A stretch of DNA of 64,000 bases from Embleya scabrispora DSM 41855 (GCF_000372745.1 NZ_KB889607.1:1-64000), one strand, 5' to 3'; positions 53,714-62,850 are shown, counted from the first letter of the stretch. Numbers and translations are program-made. Notes: generated by a model not told the origin, from the sequence alone.

Positions 53714-55204
53714 TTGTCGTCCCGTCTTGCGCCGTACACCCGGTGGGTGCCTCCGTCGCGGCTGCCGTGGGGTTCCCTGCTCGCGCTCACCGCGGTGGGC
53801 TGCTACGTCTCGGTGTTCGCGTGGGCGATGGAGTACCGCCCGTACGACACATGGGGCGCGCTGATCGTCTTCCCGCTGCTGCTGACGATCAGTGTGCCGC
53901 TGTTGTCCCGGTTCTCTCGGGACGAGCCGCCGTGGGTACGCCGGCTCGTGATCGGCGCGCTGGTGGCCAAGCTGCTCGCGTGCTTCGCCCGGTACTGGAT
54001 GTCCTTCGTGCTCTACGAGGGCCGAGCCGACGCGGCCACCTACGACCTGGTCGGGCGGGCCATCGCGCCGCACTTTCGGGACGGCGACTTCACCGTGGAC
54101 ATCGGCCGCAAGGTGATCGGCACCGGCTTCATCATGATCGTCACCGGGATCGTGTACGCGATCGTCGGGCAGTCGCTGCTGGCCGGCTACCTGGTCTATT
54201 CGTGGCTGGGGTTCTGGGGCCTGTACCTGTTCTGGCGCGCGTTCAACGTGGCCTATCCGGACGGTGACCGGCGCCGCTACGGCAAGCTGCTGTTCTTCCT
54301 GCCGTCGCTGCTGTTCTGGCCGTCCGGAATCGGCAAGGACACCTGGATGATGTTCACGCTGGGCATGGCGGCCTACGGTGTGGCGCTGCTCCTGGTGCGC
54401 CGGCGCGGGGCGTTCGTGTTCCTGATCCTGGGCGCGGTGGGCACCACGATGGTGCGCCCGCATGTGACGGTGCTGCTGCTGTGCGGGCTGTGCGTCGGCT
54501 ACCTGCTGCGCAATCGACCGCAACAGGCGTCCGCGTTGGGCCCGTTGCGGGCCGGGTTCGGGATCCTGGTGCTCGGCGTGGGCTGTGTGCTCGCGCTCCA
54601 GCAGGTCGGCACCTTCTTCGGGACACCGGGCATCGGGGCCGCGCAGGCCAACCAGGTGATCGCCAAGACACAGACCCAGACCGCGCAGGGCGGTTCGGCG
54701 CAGGCGGTGGACGATTCGGCGGCGCTGTCCATCTCGCCGGCCGCGCTGCCGCAATCGCTGGTGACCGTGCTGTTCCGGCCGTTCCCCTTCGAGGCGCACA
54801 ACATCCAGGCCCTGGTGGCGTCACTCGAAGGCGTCGTGCTGATGGGCCTGTTCGTGGTCGCGCTGCCCCGGTTGAAACGCATTCCGGGTCTGCTGATCCG
54901 AAGACCCTACGTGGCCTTCGTGATCGTCTACACGCTGGTGTTCGCGCTCGCGTTCGCGAACATCCGCAACTTCGGCATCCTCACCCGCGAACGGGTCCAG
55001 GTGTTCCCCTTCGTGCTGGTGTTGCTCGCGGTGTCGAAGCCGGATCGCACCGATACCGACAAGGGTGGGAGTTCGGAGCGCAGGCGGCGGCGGACGATGG
55101 GGCGGCATACGCCGTCCCCCGCGGCCGATGCCATGAGTGGAGAAGTGAGTTCGACCAGTCCGGGGTATCCCGGTGAATCCAGGGGGGATGGGGTATGGCG
55201 GTGA
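53714..55204 (+). CDS. Polytopic membrane protein, polysaccharide polymerase candidate
   Basis: 496 residues from the TTG at 53714, five bases after AAGGAG. About ten membrane segments spread to residue 430, then a polar Ser/Arg tail. A conserved-looking loop reads FFLPSLLFWPSGIGKDTWMMF after the middle segments, and RPFPFEAHN lies near residue 357. Both patterns occur in Wzy/EpsG-like polymerases and related glycan membrane proteins. It probably polymerises repeat units outside the membrane. Its end overlaps the aminotransferase gene by 10 bp. Confidence 0.65.
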   Translation: MSSRLAPYTRWVPPSRLPWGSLLALTAVGCYVSVFAWAMEYRPYDTWGALIVFPLLLTISVPLLSRFSRDEPPWVRRLVIGALVAKLLACFARYWMSFVLYEGRADAATYDLVGRAIAPHFRDGDFTVDIGRKVIGTGFIMIVTGIVYAIVGQSLLAGYLVYSWLGFWGLYLFWRAFNVAYPDGDRRRYGKLLFFLPSLLFWPSGIGKDTWMMFTLGMAAYGVALLLVRRRGAFVFLILGAVGTTMVRPHVTVLLLCGLCVGYLLRNRPQQASALGPLRAGFGILVLGVGCVLALQQVGTFFGTPGIGAAQANQVIAKTQTQTAQGGSAQAVDDSAALSISPAALPQSLVTVLFRPFPFEAHNIQALVASLEGVVLMGLFVVALPRLKRIPGLLIRRPYVAFVIVYTLVFALAFANIRNFGILTRERVQVFPFVLVLLAVSKPDRTDTDKGGSSERRRRRTMGRHTPSPAADAMSGEVSSTSPGYPGESRGDGVWR

Positions 55205-56376
55205 CCGGCAAGCCGGCGGTGCTCGGTGGGGACGCGATGTTCGCGGAGGGCCTGCCGCTGACACGCGTGCGGGTGCCCGAGCGTGAGGAGTTGGCTCGGC
55301 GGCTGGACGCGATCCTGACCGGCGGTCAATTGACCGACGGGTCCACGGTGCGCGAGCTGGAGGAGGCCGCGGCGGCGCAGTTGGAGGTGCCGTACGTGGT
55401 GGCGGTGTCGAATTGCACGAGCGGGCTGATGCTCGCGCTGCAGGCGCTGGGGGTGAGCGGTGCGGTGGCGATGCCGGGGTTCACCTTCTCGGCCACCGCG
55501 CACGCGGCGCACTGGGCGGGGGCGACTCCGGTGTTCGCCGAGGTGGACCCGGACAGCCTGACCCTGGACCCGACCGACGCGGCGGCGCTGCTGGCCGAGT
55601 CGGGCGCGTCCGCGTTGATGGCCACGCACGTGTACGGGACGCCGTGTCGGGTCGAGGATTTGGCGAAGGTCGCGGCCGACGCGAACGTACCGATCGTCTA
55701 TGACGCGGCGCACGCGCTGGGCAGCCGGCGCGCGGGCACGCCGATCGGCGGCTTCGGCGCGGCGGAGGTGTTCTCGCTGAGCCCGACGAAGGTGGTGATC
55801 GCGGGTGAGGGCGGGTTGATCGCCACCCGTGACGAGGGGCTGGCGCAGGCCTGCCGGCTGGGCCGCGGGTACGGCAATCCGGGCGACTACGACTGCCTGT
55901 TCCCGGGGCTCAACGCGCGGATGTCCGAGTTGCACGCGGCGCTCGCGCTGGTCTCGCTCCGGGGCCTGCCCGAGCGGGTGGCCACCCGCTCGCACCTGGT
56001 GGGGGTGTTCGCGAAGGCGGTGCGCGACGTACCGGGGCTGCGGCTGCCGGCGCTCGCCGAGGGCGACGTGTCCACCTGGAAGGACCTGACCCTGATCGTG
56101 GACCCCGACGCCTTCGGCCTGGACGTGCCGACGCTGGCCGGCGCGCTCAAGGCGGACGGGATCGACTCGCGCCGCTACTTCCACCCGCCGGTGAACCGGC
56201 AGAAGGCGTACGCACACCTGCCTTCGCGGCCGCTGCCGATCACCGACGACGTGTCGTCGCGGGTGTTGACGCTGCCGCTGTGGTCGCACATGGACGAGCC
56301 GACGATCCGCCGGGTCGCGGACGCGGTGGTACGGGTGCACGAGCACGCCGGCGAGGTACGGGCGGCCTCGGCCTAG
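55195..56376 (+). CDS. DegT/DnrJ/EryC1 family PLP-dependent sugar aminotransferase
   Basis: 393 residues from the ATG at 55195, inside the end of the preceding gene. It has the fold-type-I aminotransferase layout of sugar aminotransferases. The cofactor lysine is K199 in SLSPTKVVIAGEGG, VVAVSNCTSGLMLAL is the phosphate-binding region, and VYDAAHALG carries the aspartate and histidine that stack on PLP. It would make a 3- or 4-amino nucleotide sugar from a keto sugar. It fits the NeuD-like acetyltransferase 45 kb away in a pathway to N-acylated amino sugars. Confidence 0.9.
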   Translation: MAVTGKPAVLGGDAMFAEGLPLTRVRVPEREELARRLDAILTGGQLTDGSTVRELEEAAAAQLEVPYVVAVSNCTSGLMLALQALGVSGAVAMPGFTFSATAHAAHWAGATPVFAEVDPDSLTLDPTDAAALLAESGASALMATHVYGTPCRVEDLAKVAADANVPIVYDAAHALGSRRAGTPIGGFGAAEVFSLSPTKVVIAGEGGLIATRDEGLAQACRLGRGYGNPGDYDCLFPGLNARMSELHAALALVSLRGLPERVATRSHLVGVFAKAVRDVPGLRLPALAEGDVSTWKDLTLIVDPDAFGLDVPTLAGALKADGIDSRRYFHPPVNRQKAYAHLPSRPLPITDDVSSRVLTLPLWSHMDEPTIRRVADAVVRVHEHAGEVRAASA

Positions 56377-56506
56377 CAGGCTCGCCTACAGGGCGTGTCC
56401 CGGCGGATCCGGGGGGTCCGCGCCGCCGGGCACGCCTGGGCGCCGGCCGGTGTGAATTCGGCCCGGCCGGCGTTTGAGGCCCCCGGAGCGGGGCGACCGT
56501 CGGGAG

Positions 56507-58699
56507 ATGGTTTCAGGCCGATGGCTGATCGCGCTGCGCGCGGCCGCAGGTGCCGTGGTCGTGCTCGCGGTGGTGGTACTCACAGCAGCGGGCACCGCCC
56601 GGAGCACCGTGCTCAACCGGGCCTTCTATCAGGCGGCCCTGGACGACGAGCGCGCCTACACCCGGATGTACGACGAGGTCCTGGTCGACCCGGCGGCCGA
56701 GCAGGTCACCCGGGATCTGCTGGCCCGAATCCCGGTGCCGCCGTCCGTGGTCACCGCCAACCTCAAGAGCGTGCTGCCGCCCGCGACCCTGCGCGGCATC
56801 GTGGACCAGCAGATCGCCAACACCATCGGCTATCTGCGCGGCGAGCAATCGACGCTGCGGCTGACCGTGGATTTGCGCCCGGTGCTGGCCAACGTCGGCG
56901 ACCTCGCCGAGCTCTACCTCGGTGATCTGATCGCCAACGTGCAGGGCCGCCCGTCGGCCGACTTCGCCGCGTTTCGGTCCGGTCTGGACGCCACCCTCGA
57001 CGACCTGGCCGCCGGGCGCCGCCCGGCCGACTTCCCGACCTTCGCGTTGGACGGCCCGAGCATCGCCACGACCACCGACGCACTGGTGGCGATCGTGCCC
57101 GTGGACGCCAGAGCACAGGTGCGTGCCCAGGTCACCGCCGCGCTGGCCACCGGCGACATCGCGGGTGCGCTCGCGGTGGTGGGGCCCCATGTATTGGGCG
57201 GCAGCTCCGGTTCGGCCCGTTCCGACCTGGCCGCCCGTACCGACGACGGACAGTGGGACCTGCTCCCCGAGCTGAAGCACGCCGGCCTGAACCTGAACAG
57301 CCTCTCGACCGCGCGCACCTTCACCAAACTGGCGCTGGGCCCGGTCCAGACACTGGCCACCGTGCTCGGCATCGCCGCGGTGCTCCTGCTGTGGTTCACC
57401 GGGCCGCGCTCCTGGTCGCGTCGGGTGCCCGCGATCGCCTGGTCGCTCGTGGTCGGCGGGGTGCTCTCCGGGGCGCTCGTGCTGCTCATCCGCTCGCGCC
57501 TGCCGAGCATGTTGGCCCAGCCCGCCCCGAGTTGGCCGCACTCGGTCAACGCGCTGGTGGGCGACGTCCAGCACGCCGCGATCTCCTCGCTGACCGGTGT
57601 CGGTTTGTTCGCCGCACTGGTCCCGCTCGTGCTGGGTCTGGCCCTGGTCTCGGGCGCGTGGAGTTGGCGGCGGGCGGCCGCGCGCCGCGCGCTGAACCTG
57701 CCGCCGCGGCACCGGATCGCGATCGCCGCGACGGTGGGCGCATTCGCGGTGGCGGCCGTGGTGCTGGGCGCGACCGTGGTCCCGGTCGCGGCGGGCAAGA
57801 CCGAGGCGCGGCACTGTCTGGGCTCGATCGAGCTGTGCGATCGCCGCTACGACGAGGTCGCCTACCTGACCACACACAACGCGATGGCCAGCACCGCCGA
57901 TCGGTTCATCGGCCCGCTCCAGGACCCGGACATCGTCGGGCAGCTCAACGCGGGCGTACGCGGGCTGCAACTGGACACCTATACATGGGAGTTGCCGGAG
58001 CAGGTCCAGCCGCGACTGAGTGTCTCCAGTTTCGCGCCGGACATGCAGGCGGAGATCCTGCACCTGATCGACCTGGCCAATCCGCCGCGTCCGGGCCTGT
58101 GGTTGTGCCACGCGCTGTGCCGCGCGGGTGCGCTCGCGCTGGCCCCGACGCTGCACAGGATCGGCACCTGGCTGGAGAAGAATCCCGGGGAGGTGGTGAC
58201 GCTGATCCTGCAGAACGACATCACCGGCGAGCAGACCGAGCAGGCGTTCCGCGAGGCGGGCGTGGAGCGGCTGCTGTACACGCCGTCCCCGGATCCGGCG
58301 GCGAAGTGGCCCAAGCTGGGCGAGATGGTCCGCGAGGACAAACGCCTGGTGGTGTTCGCCGAGCAGGGCGGCGGTCCCGCGCCGTGGTACCGCAATTTCT
58401 ACGAGTACGGCATGGAGACGCCGTTCGCGTTCGCCTCGCCCGCCGAGATGTCGTGCGTGCCCAACCGCGGCGGCACCGACAAGCGGCTGTTCCTGCTGAA
58501 CCACTTCGTCACCAACCTGGGCGGCAGCCGGTTGGACGCGGGTCGGGTCAACGCTCGGCAGTACGTGCTGGACCGGGCCCGCGCGTGCGAGGCGCAACGC
58601 GGGCGGCCGGTGAACTTCGTCGCCGTGGACTACGCCACGATCGGGGACGCGGCGGGTGCGGTGGAGGTGCTCAACGCGACCCGGGGCGGGTCGGGCTGA
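56507..58699 (+). CDS. Membrane-anchored PI-PLC-like phosphodiesterase
   Basis: 730 residues from the ATG at 56507; the ribosome site is unclear. One membrane segment lies at about 8-30, an extracytoplasmic helical region (about 35-270) follows, then three more segments at about 285-410. The C-terminal half is a PLC-X-type domain. Its two expected catalytic histidines are visible as H457 in LTTHNAM and H535 in LWLCHALC, with VRGLQLDTY between them and VTLILQN after. The usual bacterial PI-PLC is soluble and about 300 residues; this one is membrane-embedded. It may cut a phosphodiester in a lipid or teichoic-acid-like polymer outside the cell. Confidence 0.8.
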   Translation: MVSGRWLIALRAAAGAVVVLAVVVLTAAGTARSTVLNRAFYQAALDDERAYTRMYDEVLVDPAAEQVTRDLLARIPVPPSVVTANLKSVLPPATLRGIVDQQIANTIGYLRGEQSTLRLTVDLRPVLANVGDLAELYLGDLIANVQGRPSADFAAFRSGLDATLDDLAAGRRPADFPTFALDGPSIATTTDALVAIVPVDARAQVRAQVTAALATGDIAGALAVVGPHVLGGSSGSARSDLAARTDDGQWDLLPELKHAGLNLNSLSTARTFTKLALGPVQTLATVLGIAAVLLLWFTGPRSWSRRVPAIAWSLVVGGVLSGALVLLIRSRLPSMLAQPAPSWPHSVNALVGDVQHAAISSLTGVGLFAALVPLVLGLALVSGAWSWRRAAARRALNLPPRHRIAIAATVGAFAVAAVVLGATVVPVAAGKTEARHCLGSIELCDRRYDEVAYLTTHNAMASTADRFIGPLQDPDIVGQLNAGVRGLQLDTYTWELPEQVQPRLSVSSFAPDMQAEILHLIDLANPPRPGLWLCHALCRAGALALAPTLHRIGTWLEKNPGEVVTLILQNDITGEQTEQAFREAGVERLLYTPSPDPAAKWPKLGEMVREDKRLVVFAEQGGGPAPWYRNFYEYGMETPFAFASPAEMSCVPNRGGTDKRLFLLNHFVTNLGGSRLDAGRVNARQYVLDRARACEAQRGRPVNFVAVDYATIGDAAGAVEVLNATRGGSG

Positions 58700-58726
58700 G
58701 CCGAGGCGACGCCGTCTGCGGCTCAG
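58696..58726. terminator. Shared hairpin at convergent gene ends
   Basis: CTGAGCCG pairs with CGGCTCAG over a 15-base loop. The stop codons of the phospholipase gene (58697-58699) and of the lipoprotein gene (58723-58725) both lie in the stem. Confidence 0.55.
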
Positions 58727-59394
58727 TCGAGTTGCTTGGCGAACGTACTCGCTAGCGTGGCTATTCGATCGGGCGCCAGCGTCTCGGCGGAGACGAACAG
58801 CACCGCCTCGCCGGGGCCGTCCACGTTCAGCCGGACGACCGCGACCCCGCCCTCACCGACCGGGACCACCTGTTGGGGCGCGATCTTGGTCATCCGGGTG
58901 GCGAACTCGCTCAGCGTGTCCACGCTCACGCCGGCATCACGCTGGATCAGTGGCAGCGCCGGATTGATCGCGGGGCCGCGGCGCGCGGCCCAGGTGTCCA
59001 CGTGGATCTCGACGGTGCCGACCTTGTAGCGACAGGTGACCTCGACGCCGTTGGATCGCTGCATCGCGGTGAGGTCCGAGTACAGGTCGCGCGCCTTCGC
59101 GTCGTCGTCGGACCAACCCTCGCTGCCGTCCGCGGCCGGATCGCCCGGGGCGACGGCCCCGTCGAGGTGGATCGTCGCGGCGGCCGCGGCGACGTCGAAC
59201 GGCAGCGGGCACTGCGAACCGCTCTCGCCGATCGGCCGGACCGCCTGCCGGAACTTCTCGATGTTCAACCGCTTCGACGACCGAGGGACGACGTCGTCAC
59301 CGTCGCCGCTGCACGCGACGATTGCGGTGACGGCCAGCGCCCCCGCCGCGCATACGGCGAGGACCCGGCCACAAGGATGCTGCCTACGGCTCAT
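58723..59394 (-). CDS. Lipoprotein of unknown function
   Basis: 223 residues from the start at 59394. The signal sequence ends in a lipobox, VTAIVAC, with the lipidated cysteine at about 28. The mature part has a Cys in GSQCPLPFDV and another in VTCRYKVGTV, which could pair. The rest is mixed alpha/beta with no recognised family. It is 34 bp downstream of the PIG-L gene on the same strand and probably co-transcribed. It would sit on the outer face of the membrane. Confidence 0.75.
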   Translation of the reverse strand: MSRRQHPCGRVLAVCAAGALAVTAIVACSGDGDDVVPRSSKRLNIEKFRQAVRPIGESGSQCPLPFDVAAAAATIHLDGAVAPGDPAADGSEGWSDDDAKARDLYSDLTAMQRSNGVEVTCRYKVGTVEIHVDTWAARRGPAINPALPLIQRDAGVSVDTLSEFATRMTKIAPQQVVPVGEGGVAVVRLNVDGPGEAVLFVSAETLAPDRIATLASTFAKQLD

Positions 59395-59428
59395 TCGCGC
59401 AGCGTACCGAGCGTTCGTCAGCTGATCG

Positions 59429-60175
59429 TCATGCCATGGGAAAGACTTCGAATGAGGCCGCGAACCGGGTGCCCAGGCGCGCGCCGTCCGCGCGGCCCAT
59501 GCCCTCCAGGAACTCCCCCGCGTCCGCCATCTGCGTCTGACCCAGCCCGGCCAGGTAGGCCGCGTGCGCCTCGAGCGAGGCGACGCCGAGCGCGAAGTCC
59601 TCGGTGGTGTCCACCGCGTGCCGCGCCTGCGGCGAGCCGCCCGCCCACACGGCGCGCACTCCGCCCCACGGCTCGTGCCCCTCGGCGAGCAGGTCGCGGA
59701 ACACCCATCGGTTGCCAGCGTCGCGCACCGCGTCCACGACCGCCCGGCCGACCGCGATGTGGTCGGCCTGGTTCAGCATCACGCCGCCCCAGGTGTCGCG
59801 GAAGTTGCCGGTGATCACGATCTCGGGCCGGTGCCTGCGGACCACGCGGGAAAGGTCGCGGCGCAGCGGCAGCCCGTATTCGAGCACGCCGTCCGGGTAG
59901 CCGAGGAATTCGACCGTGTCCACGCCGACGATCCGCGCCGACTCGATCTGCTCGGCCTCGCGTAGCGGGCGACACTCGTCCGGATCGAGCCCGTCGATGC
60001 CGGCTTCGCCGCTGGTGACCATGACGTACGTGATGTGCTTGCCCTGCCGGGTCCAGCGGGCGATCGCGGCGGCGGCGCCGTACTCGAGGTCGTCCGGATG
60101 CGCGACGATGGCGACGGCGCGCTCCCAGTCCTCGGGCAGCGCCTCGTACGGTTCGGGCCGGGCTTCGGTGGTCAT
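59429..60175 (-). CDS. PIG-L/LmbE family N-deacetylase
   Basis: 248 residues from the ATG at 60175, with GGAAGGA seven bases upstream. The zinc motif AHPDD is at residues 25-29, followed by LEYG. NQADHIAVG near residue 138 supplies the second zinc histidine. VTSGEAGIDG and ADHIAVGRAVVDA are typical of the LmbE fold. Family members include mycothiol enzymes MshB and Mca and deacetylases of N-acetylglucosaminyl compounds. Which it is cannot be settled here. It is divergent from the ABC-F gene. Confidence 0.87.
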   Translation of the reverse strand: MTTEARPEPYEALPEDWERAVAIVAHPDDLEYGAAAAIARWTRQGKHITYVMVTSGEAGIDGLDPDECRPLREAEQIESARIVGVDTVEFLGYPDGVLEYGLPLRRDLSRVVRRHRPEIVITGNFRDTWGGVMLNQADHIAVGRAVVDAVRDAGNRWVFRDLLAEGHEPWGGVRAVWAGGSPQARHAVDTTEDFALGVASLEAHAAYLAGLGQTQMADAGEFLEGMGRADGARLGTRFAASFEVFPMA

Positions 60176-60222
60176 TGCATGGTCCTTCCCAGGTGGCCGC
60201 ACGGGCCGGTGCTACGCGGACG

Positions 60223-60250
60223 TGGTCATCCTTTCAGCGGCCGATAGGAT
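60223..60250 (+). promoter_or_regulatory. Promoter of the ABC-F gene, likely leaderless
   Basis: TAGGAT at 60245-60250 lies ten bases before the ATG at 60261, with TGGTCA at 60223-60228 as a possible -35 (16-bp spacing). The predicted transcription start falls almost on the ATG. No ribosome site exists between them. Confidence 0.5.
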
Positions 60251-60260
60251 TCGTATCCTC

Positions 60261-61898
60261 ATGAGCGCCACGATCGTCGTCAAAGACCTTGCCGCCGGAC
60301 ACGGGGACCGTGTCCTGTTCTCCGGATTGGACCTGGTGATCGCCCCGGGCGATGTGGTGGGCCTGGTGGGGGTGAACGGCGCGGGCAAGTCCACCTTGTT
60401 GAGGCTGCTCGCCGGCCTGGCCGAGCCGGAGGCGGGGTCGATCCAACTGAGCCCGCCGACCGCGTCGGTGGGCCACCTGCCGCAGGAGCCGGAGCGGCGG
60501 CCGGGCGAGACGGTCCGGGCGTTCCTGGCCCGGCGTACCGGTGTCGCCGCCGCGCAGGCCGCGCTCGACACCGCGACCGAGGGCCTGGTCGAGGGCCGCG
60601 CGGGCGCCGACGACGAGTACAGCGTCGCGTTGGATCGTTGGCTGGACCTGGGCGGCGCGGACCTGGAGGAGCGGGCCGAGGAGGTCGCCGCCGATCTGGG
60701 CCTGGCGGTGGACCTGGATCGCGAGATGACCGCGCTGTCGGGCGGTCAGGCCGCGCGCGCGGGTCTGATGTCGCTGCTGTTGAGCCGCTACGACGTGTTC
60801 CTGCTCGACGAGCCGACCAACGACCTGGACCTGGACGGTCTGGACCGGTTGGAGAAGTTCGTCACCGGTCTGCGGGCGGGCACGGTGGTGATCAGCCACG
60901 ACCGCGAGTTCCTGGCCCGCACGGTGGACCGGGTGGTCGAGCTGGATCTGGTCCAGCAGCAGATCCACAGCTACGGCGGCGGCTACGACGCGTATCTGAC
61001 CGAGCGCGAGGTGGCCCGCCGGCACGCGCGCGAGGAGTTCGACGAGTACGCCGACAAGCGCGGCGACCTGGAGGCCCGGGCCCGGATGCAGCGCGGGTGG
61101 ATGGACAAGGGCACCCGCAACGCGCGCCGCAAGTCCACCGACAACGACAAGATCAGCCGCAAGACCCGATCCGAGGCGAGCGAGAAGCAGGCGTCCAAGG
61201 CGCGGCAGACCGAGCGGATGATCGAGCGCCTGGAGGTGGTCGAGGAGCCGCGCAAGGAGTGGGAGCTGCGGATGGAGATCGCCGCGGCCCCGCGGGCGGG
61301 CGCGGTGGTGGCCACGCTCAACGGCGCGGTGGTCGAGCGCGGCGGCTTCACGCTGGGTCCGGTGACGCTGCAGGTCGACTGGGCGGATCGGGTCGCGATC
61401 ACCGGCGCGAACGGCGCGGGCAAGTCCACGCTGCTCGCGGCGTTGCTCGGGCGGGCCGAGTTGACGGCCGGTCAGGGCGCGCTGGGTTCGGGCGTCGTGG
61501 TCGGCGAGGTGGATCAGGCGCGCGGACTGTTCCTGGGCGAGCTGCCGCTGCTGGACGCGTTCTGCGCGGTGGTGCCGGACCTGCTTCCGGCCGATGTACG
61601 CACGCTGTTGGCCAAGTTCGGGCTCAAGGCGGCGCACGTGCTGCGCCCGGCGGCGACGTTGTCCCCGGGCGAGCGCACCCGTGCGGCGCTGGCTTTGCTT
61701 CAGGCCGAGGGAGTCAACCTGTTGGTCCTGGACGAGCCGACGAACCACCTGGACCTGCCGGCGATCGAGCAGTTGGAGTCGGCCCTGGAGTCCTACGAGG
61801 GCACTCTGTTGCTGGTCACCCACGACCGGCGGATGCTGGACGCGGTGCGCACCACCCGGCGGATCCAAGTCGTGGACGGCCGGGTCACCGAGGTCTGA
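60261..61898 (+). CDS. ABC-F family ATPase (ribosome-associated, Ettα-like group)
   Basis: 545 residues from the ATG at 60261. Two ABC domains are joined by a charged linker (about 240-330) rich in Arg and Lys (RRKSTDNDKISRK), the ribosome-contacting P-site region. Walker A sites are GVNGAGKST (about 37) and GANGAGKST (about 384). The first signature is LSGGQ (about 159), the second LSPGERT (about 467). Walker B DEPTNDLDL and DEPTNHLDL are both present. No membrane segments occur, so it is not a transporter. ABC-F proteins act on translating ribosomes, and some give antibiotic resistance. Which role applies is not clear. Confidence 0.88.
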   Translation: MSATIVVKDLAAGHGDRVLFSGLDLVIAPGDVVGLVGVNGAGKSTLLRLLAGLAEPEAGSIQLSPPTASVGHLPQEPERRPGETVRAFLARRTGVAAAQAALDTATEGLVEGRAGADDEYSVALDRWLDLGGADLEERAEEVAADLGLAVDLDREMTALSGGQAARAGLMSLLLSRYDVFLLDEPTNDLDLDGLDRLEKFVTGLRAGTVVISHDREFLARTVDRVVELDLVQQQIHSYGGGYDAYLTEREVARRHAREEFDEYADKRGDLEARARMQRGWMDKGTRNARRKSTDNDKISRKTRSEASEKQASKARQTERMIERLEVVEEPRKEWELRMEIAAAPRAGAVVATLNGAVVERGGFTLGPVTLQVDWADRVAITGANGAGKSTLLAALLGRAELTAGQGALGSGVVVGEVDQARGLFLGELPLLDAFCAVVPDLLPADVRTLLAKFGLKAAHVLRPAATLSPGERTRAALALLQAEGVNLLVLDEPTNHLDLPAIEQLESALESYEGTLLLVTHDRRMLDAVRTTRRIQVVDGRVTEV

Positions 61899-61906
61899 TC
61901 CGTCGT

Positions 61907-61912
61907 TAGAAT
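61907..61912 (+). promoter_or_regulatory. Possible -10 element of the TerD-CAP gene
   Basis: TAGAAT ends nine bases before the ATG at 61921, in the same position as in the preceding gene. GAGGTC in front of the ATG could instead be a ribosome site for a read-through transcript. Confidence 0.4.
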
Positions 61913-61920
61913 CCGAGGTC

Positions 61921-62808
61921 ATGAACGAATTGCCGCCGGGCGCCAATCAATCCTTGCCGGGCGGCGTCGTGCGCGTGCGTGTGCCCGGACCGTTCGACAT
62001 CTCCGCGTTGATCACGGGTGAGGATCGACGGGTGTCGGGCGACGCGGACTTCGTCTTCTTCAACCAGCTCCGCGCCCCCGGGGTGCACTTGGGCGGGGAC
62101 ACCGTCACGGTGGACCCGAGCGGCCTGCGGGCGGGCGCCACGCGCGTGACGGTGGTGATCAGTCCGGCCGACACCACGCACACCCTGGGCGAGTTGCCGC
62201 CGCCGGCAATGACGCTCACCGGCGCCGGCGGCACGCTGCTGGCGCGGTTCACCCCGCCGCGACCGCGCACCGAGACGGTGCTGTTGTTGGCGGAGATCTA
62301 CCGGCGCGGCGCGGCCTGGAAGGTACGCGCGCTGGGTCAGGGCTATGCGGACGGGCTGGCCGGGATCGCTCGGGACTTCGGCGTCGAGGTCGAGGAGGAG
62401 ACGCAAACCCCGTCGGGGCTCACCGAGTTCCAGCGCGGGGTGGTCGAGCTGACCAACGTCGAACGGGTCCGGCACGGCCTGCGCCCGCTGACCTCGCAGC
62501 CACAACTGACCGCGTGTGCACAGGCGTTCAGCGCGGACATGATCAGTCGGGCGTTCTTCTCGCACACCGATCCGGACGGCCGCGAACCGTGGGACCGGGC
62601 GATCGCGGCGGGCTACCTGTACAGCCGGATCGGGGAGAACATCGCCTGCGGCCAGCAGAGCCCGGCCGAGGTGGTGCAGGGCTGGATGGACTCCCCCGGC
62701 CATCGCAAGAACATCCTCACCCCGGAGTTCACCGAGATCGGTGTCGGGTATGTCACCGGGGGCACCTACGGCACCTCGTGGACCCAGGTCTTCGGCACCC
62801 CGCGCTGA
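61921..62808 (+). CDS. TerD-domain and CAP-domain fusion protein
   Basis: 295 residues from the ATG at 61921, 22 bp after the ABC-F gene. The N-terminal half (about 10-155) is TerD-like, with SGDADFVFFNQ, VVISPADTTHTLGELP and VLLLAEIYRRGAAWKVRALGQGYADGLAG, the calcium-binding tellurite-resistance fold. The C-terminal half (about 165-295) is a CAP/SCP domain, with VELTNVERVRHGLRPL, HTDPDGREPWDRA, GENIACGQ and WMDSPGHRKNIL. The domain pair suggests a stress or surface role. No signal peptide is seen, unusual for a CAP domain. TerD proteins act in stress, and CAP functions vary. Confidence 0.85.
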   Translation: MNELPPGANQSLPGGVVRVRVPGPFDISALITGEDRRVSGDADFVFFNQLRAPGVHLGGDTVTVDPSGLRAGATRVTVVISPADTTHTLGELPPPAMTLTGAGGTLLARFTPPRPRTETVLLLAEIYRRGAAWKVRALGQGYADGLAGIARDFGVEVEEETQTPSGLTEFQRGVVELTNVERVRHGLRPLTSQPQLTACAQAFSADMISRAFFSHTDPDGREPWDRAIAAGYLYSRIGENIACGQQSPAEVVQGWMDSPGHRKNILTPEFTEIGVGYVTGGTYGTSWTQVFGTPR

Positions 62809-62844
62809 CGCCCCCGGAGCCGGTAGCGGCAGTCGGCGGTCGGC

Positions 62845-62850
62845 TAGAAT
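62845..62850 (+). promoter_or_regulatory. Possible -10 element before the 163-residue gene
   Basis: TAGAAT at 62845-62850, followed nine bases later by ATG at 62859. The ATG opens a 62-codon frame that overlaps the next gene's start, so the element more likely serves that gene or a small leader. Confidence 0.35.
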
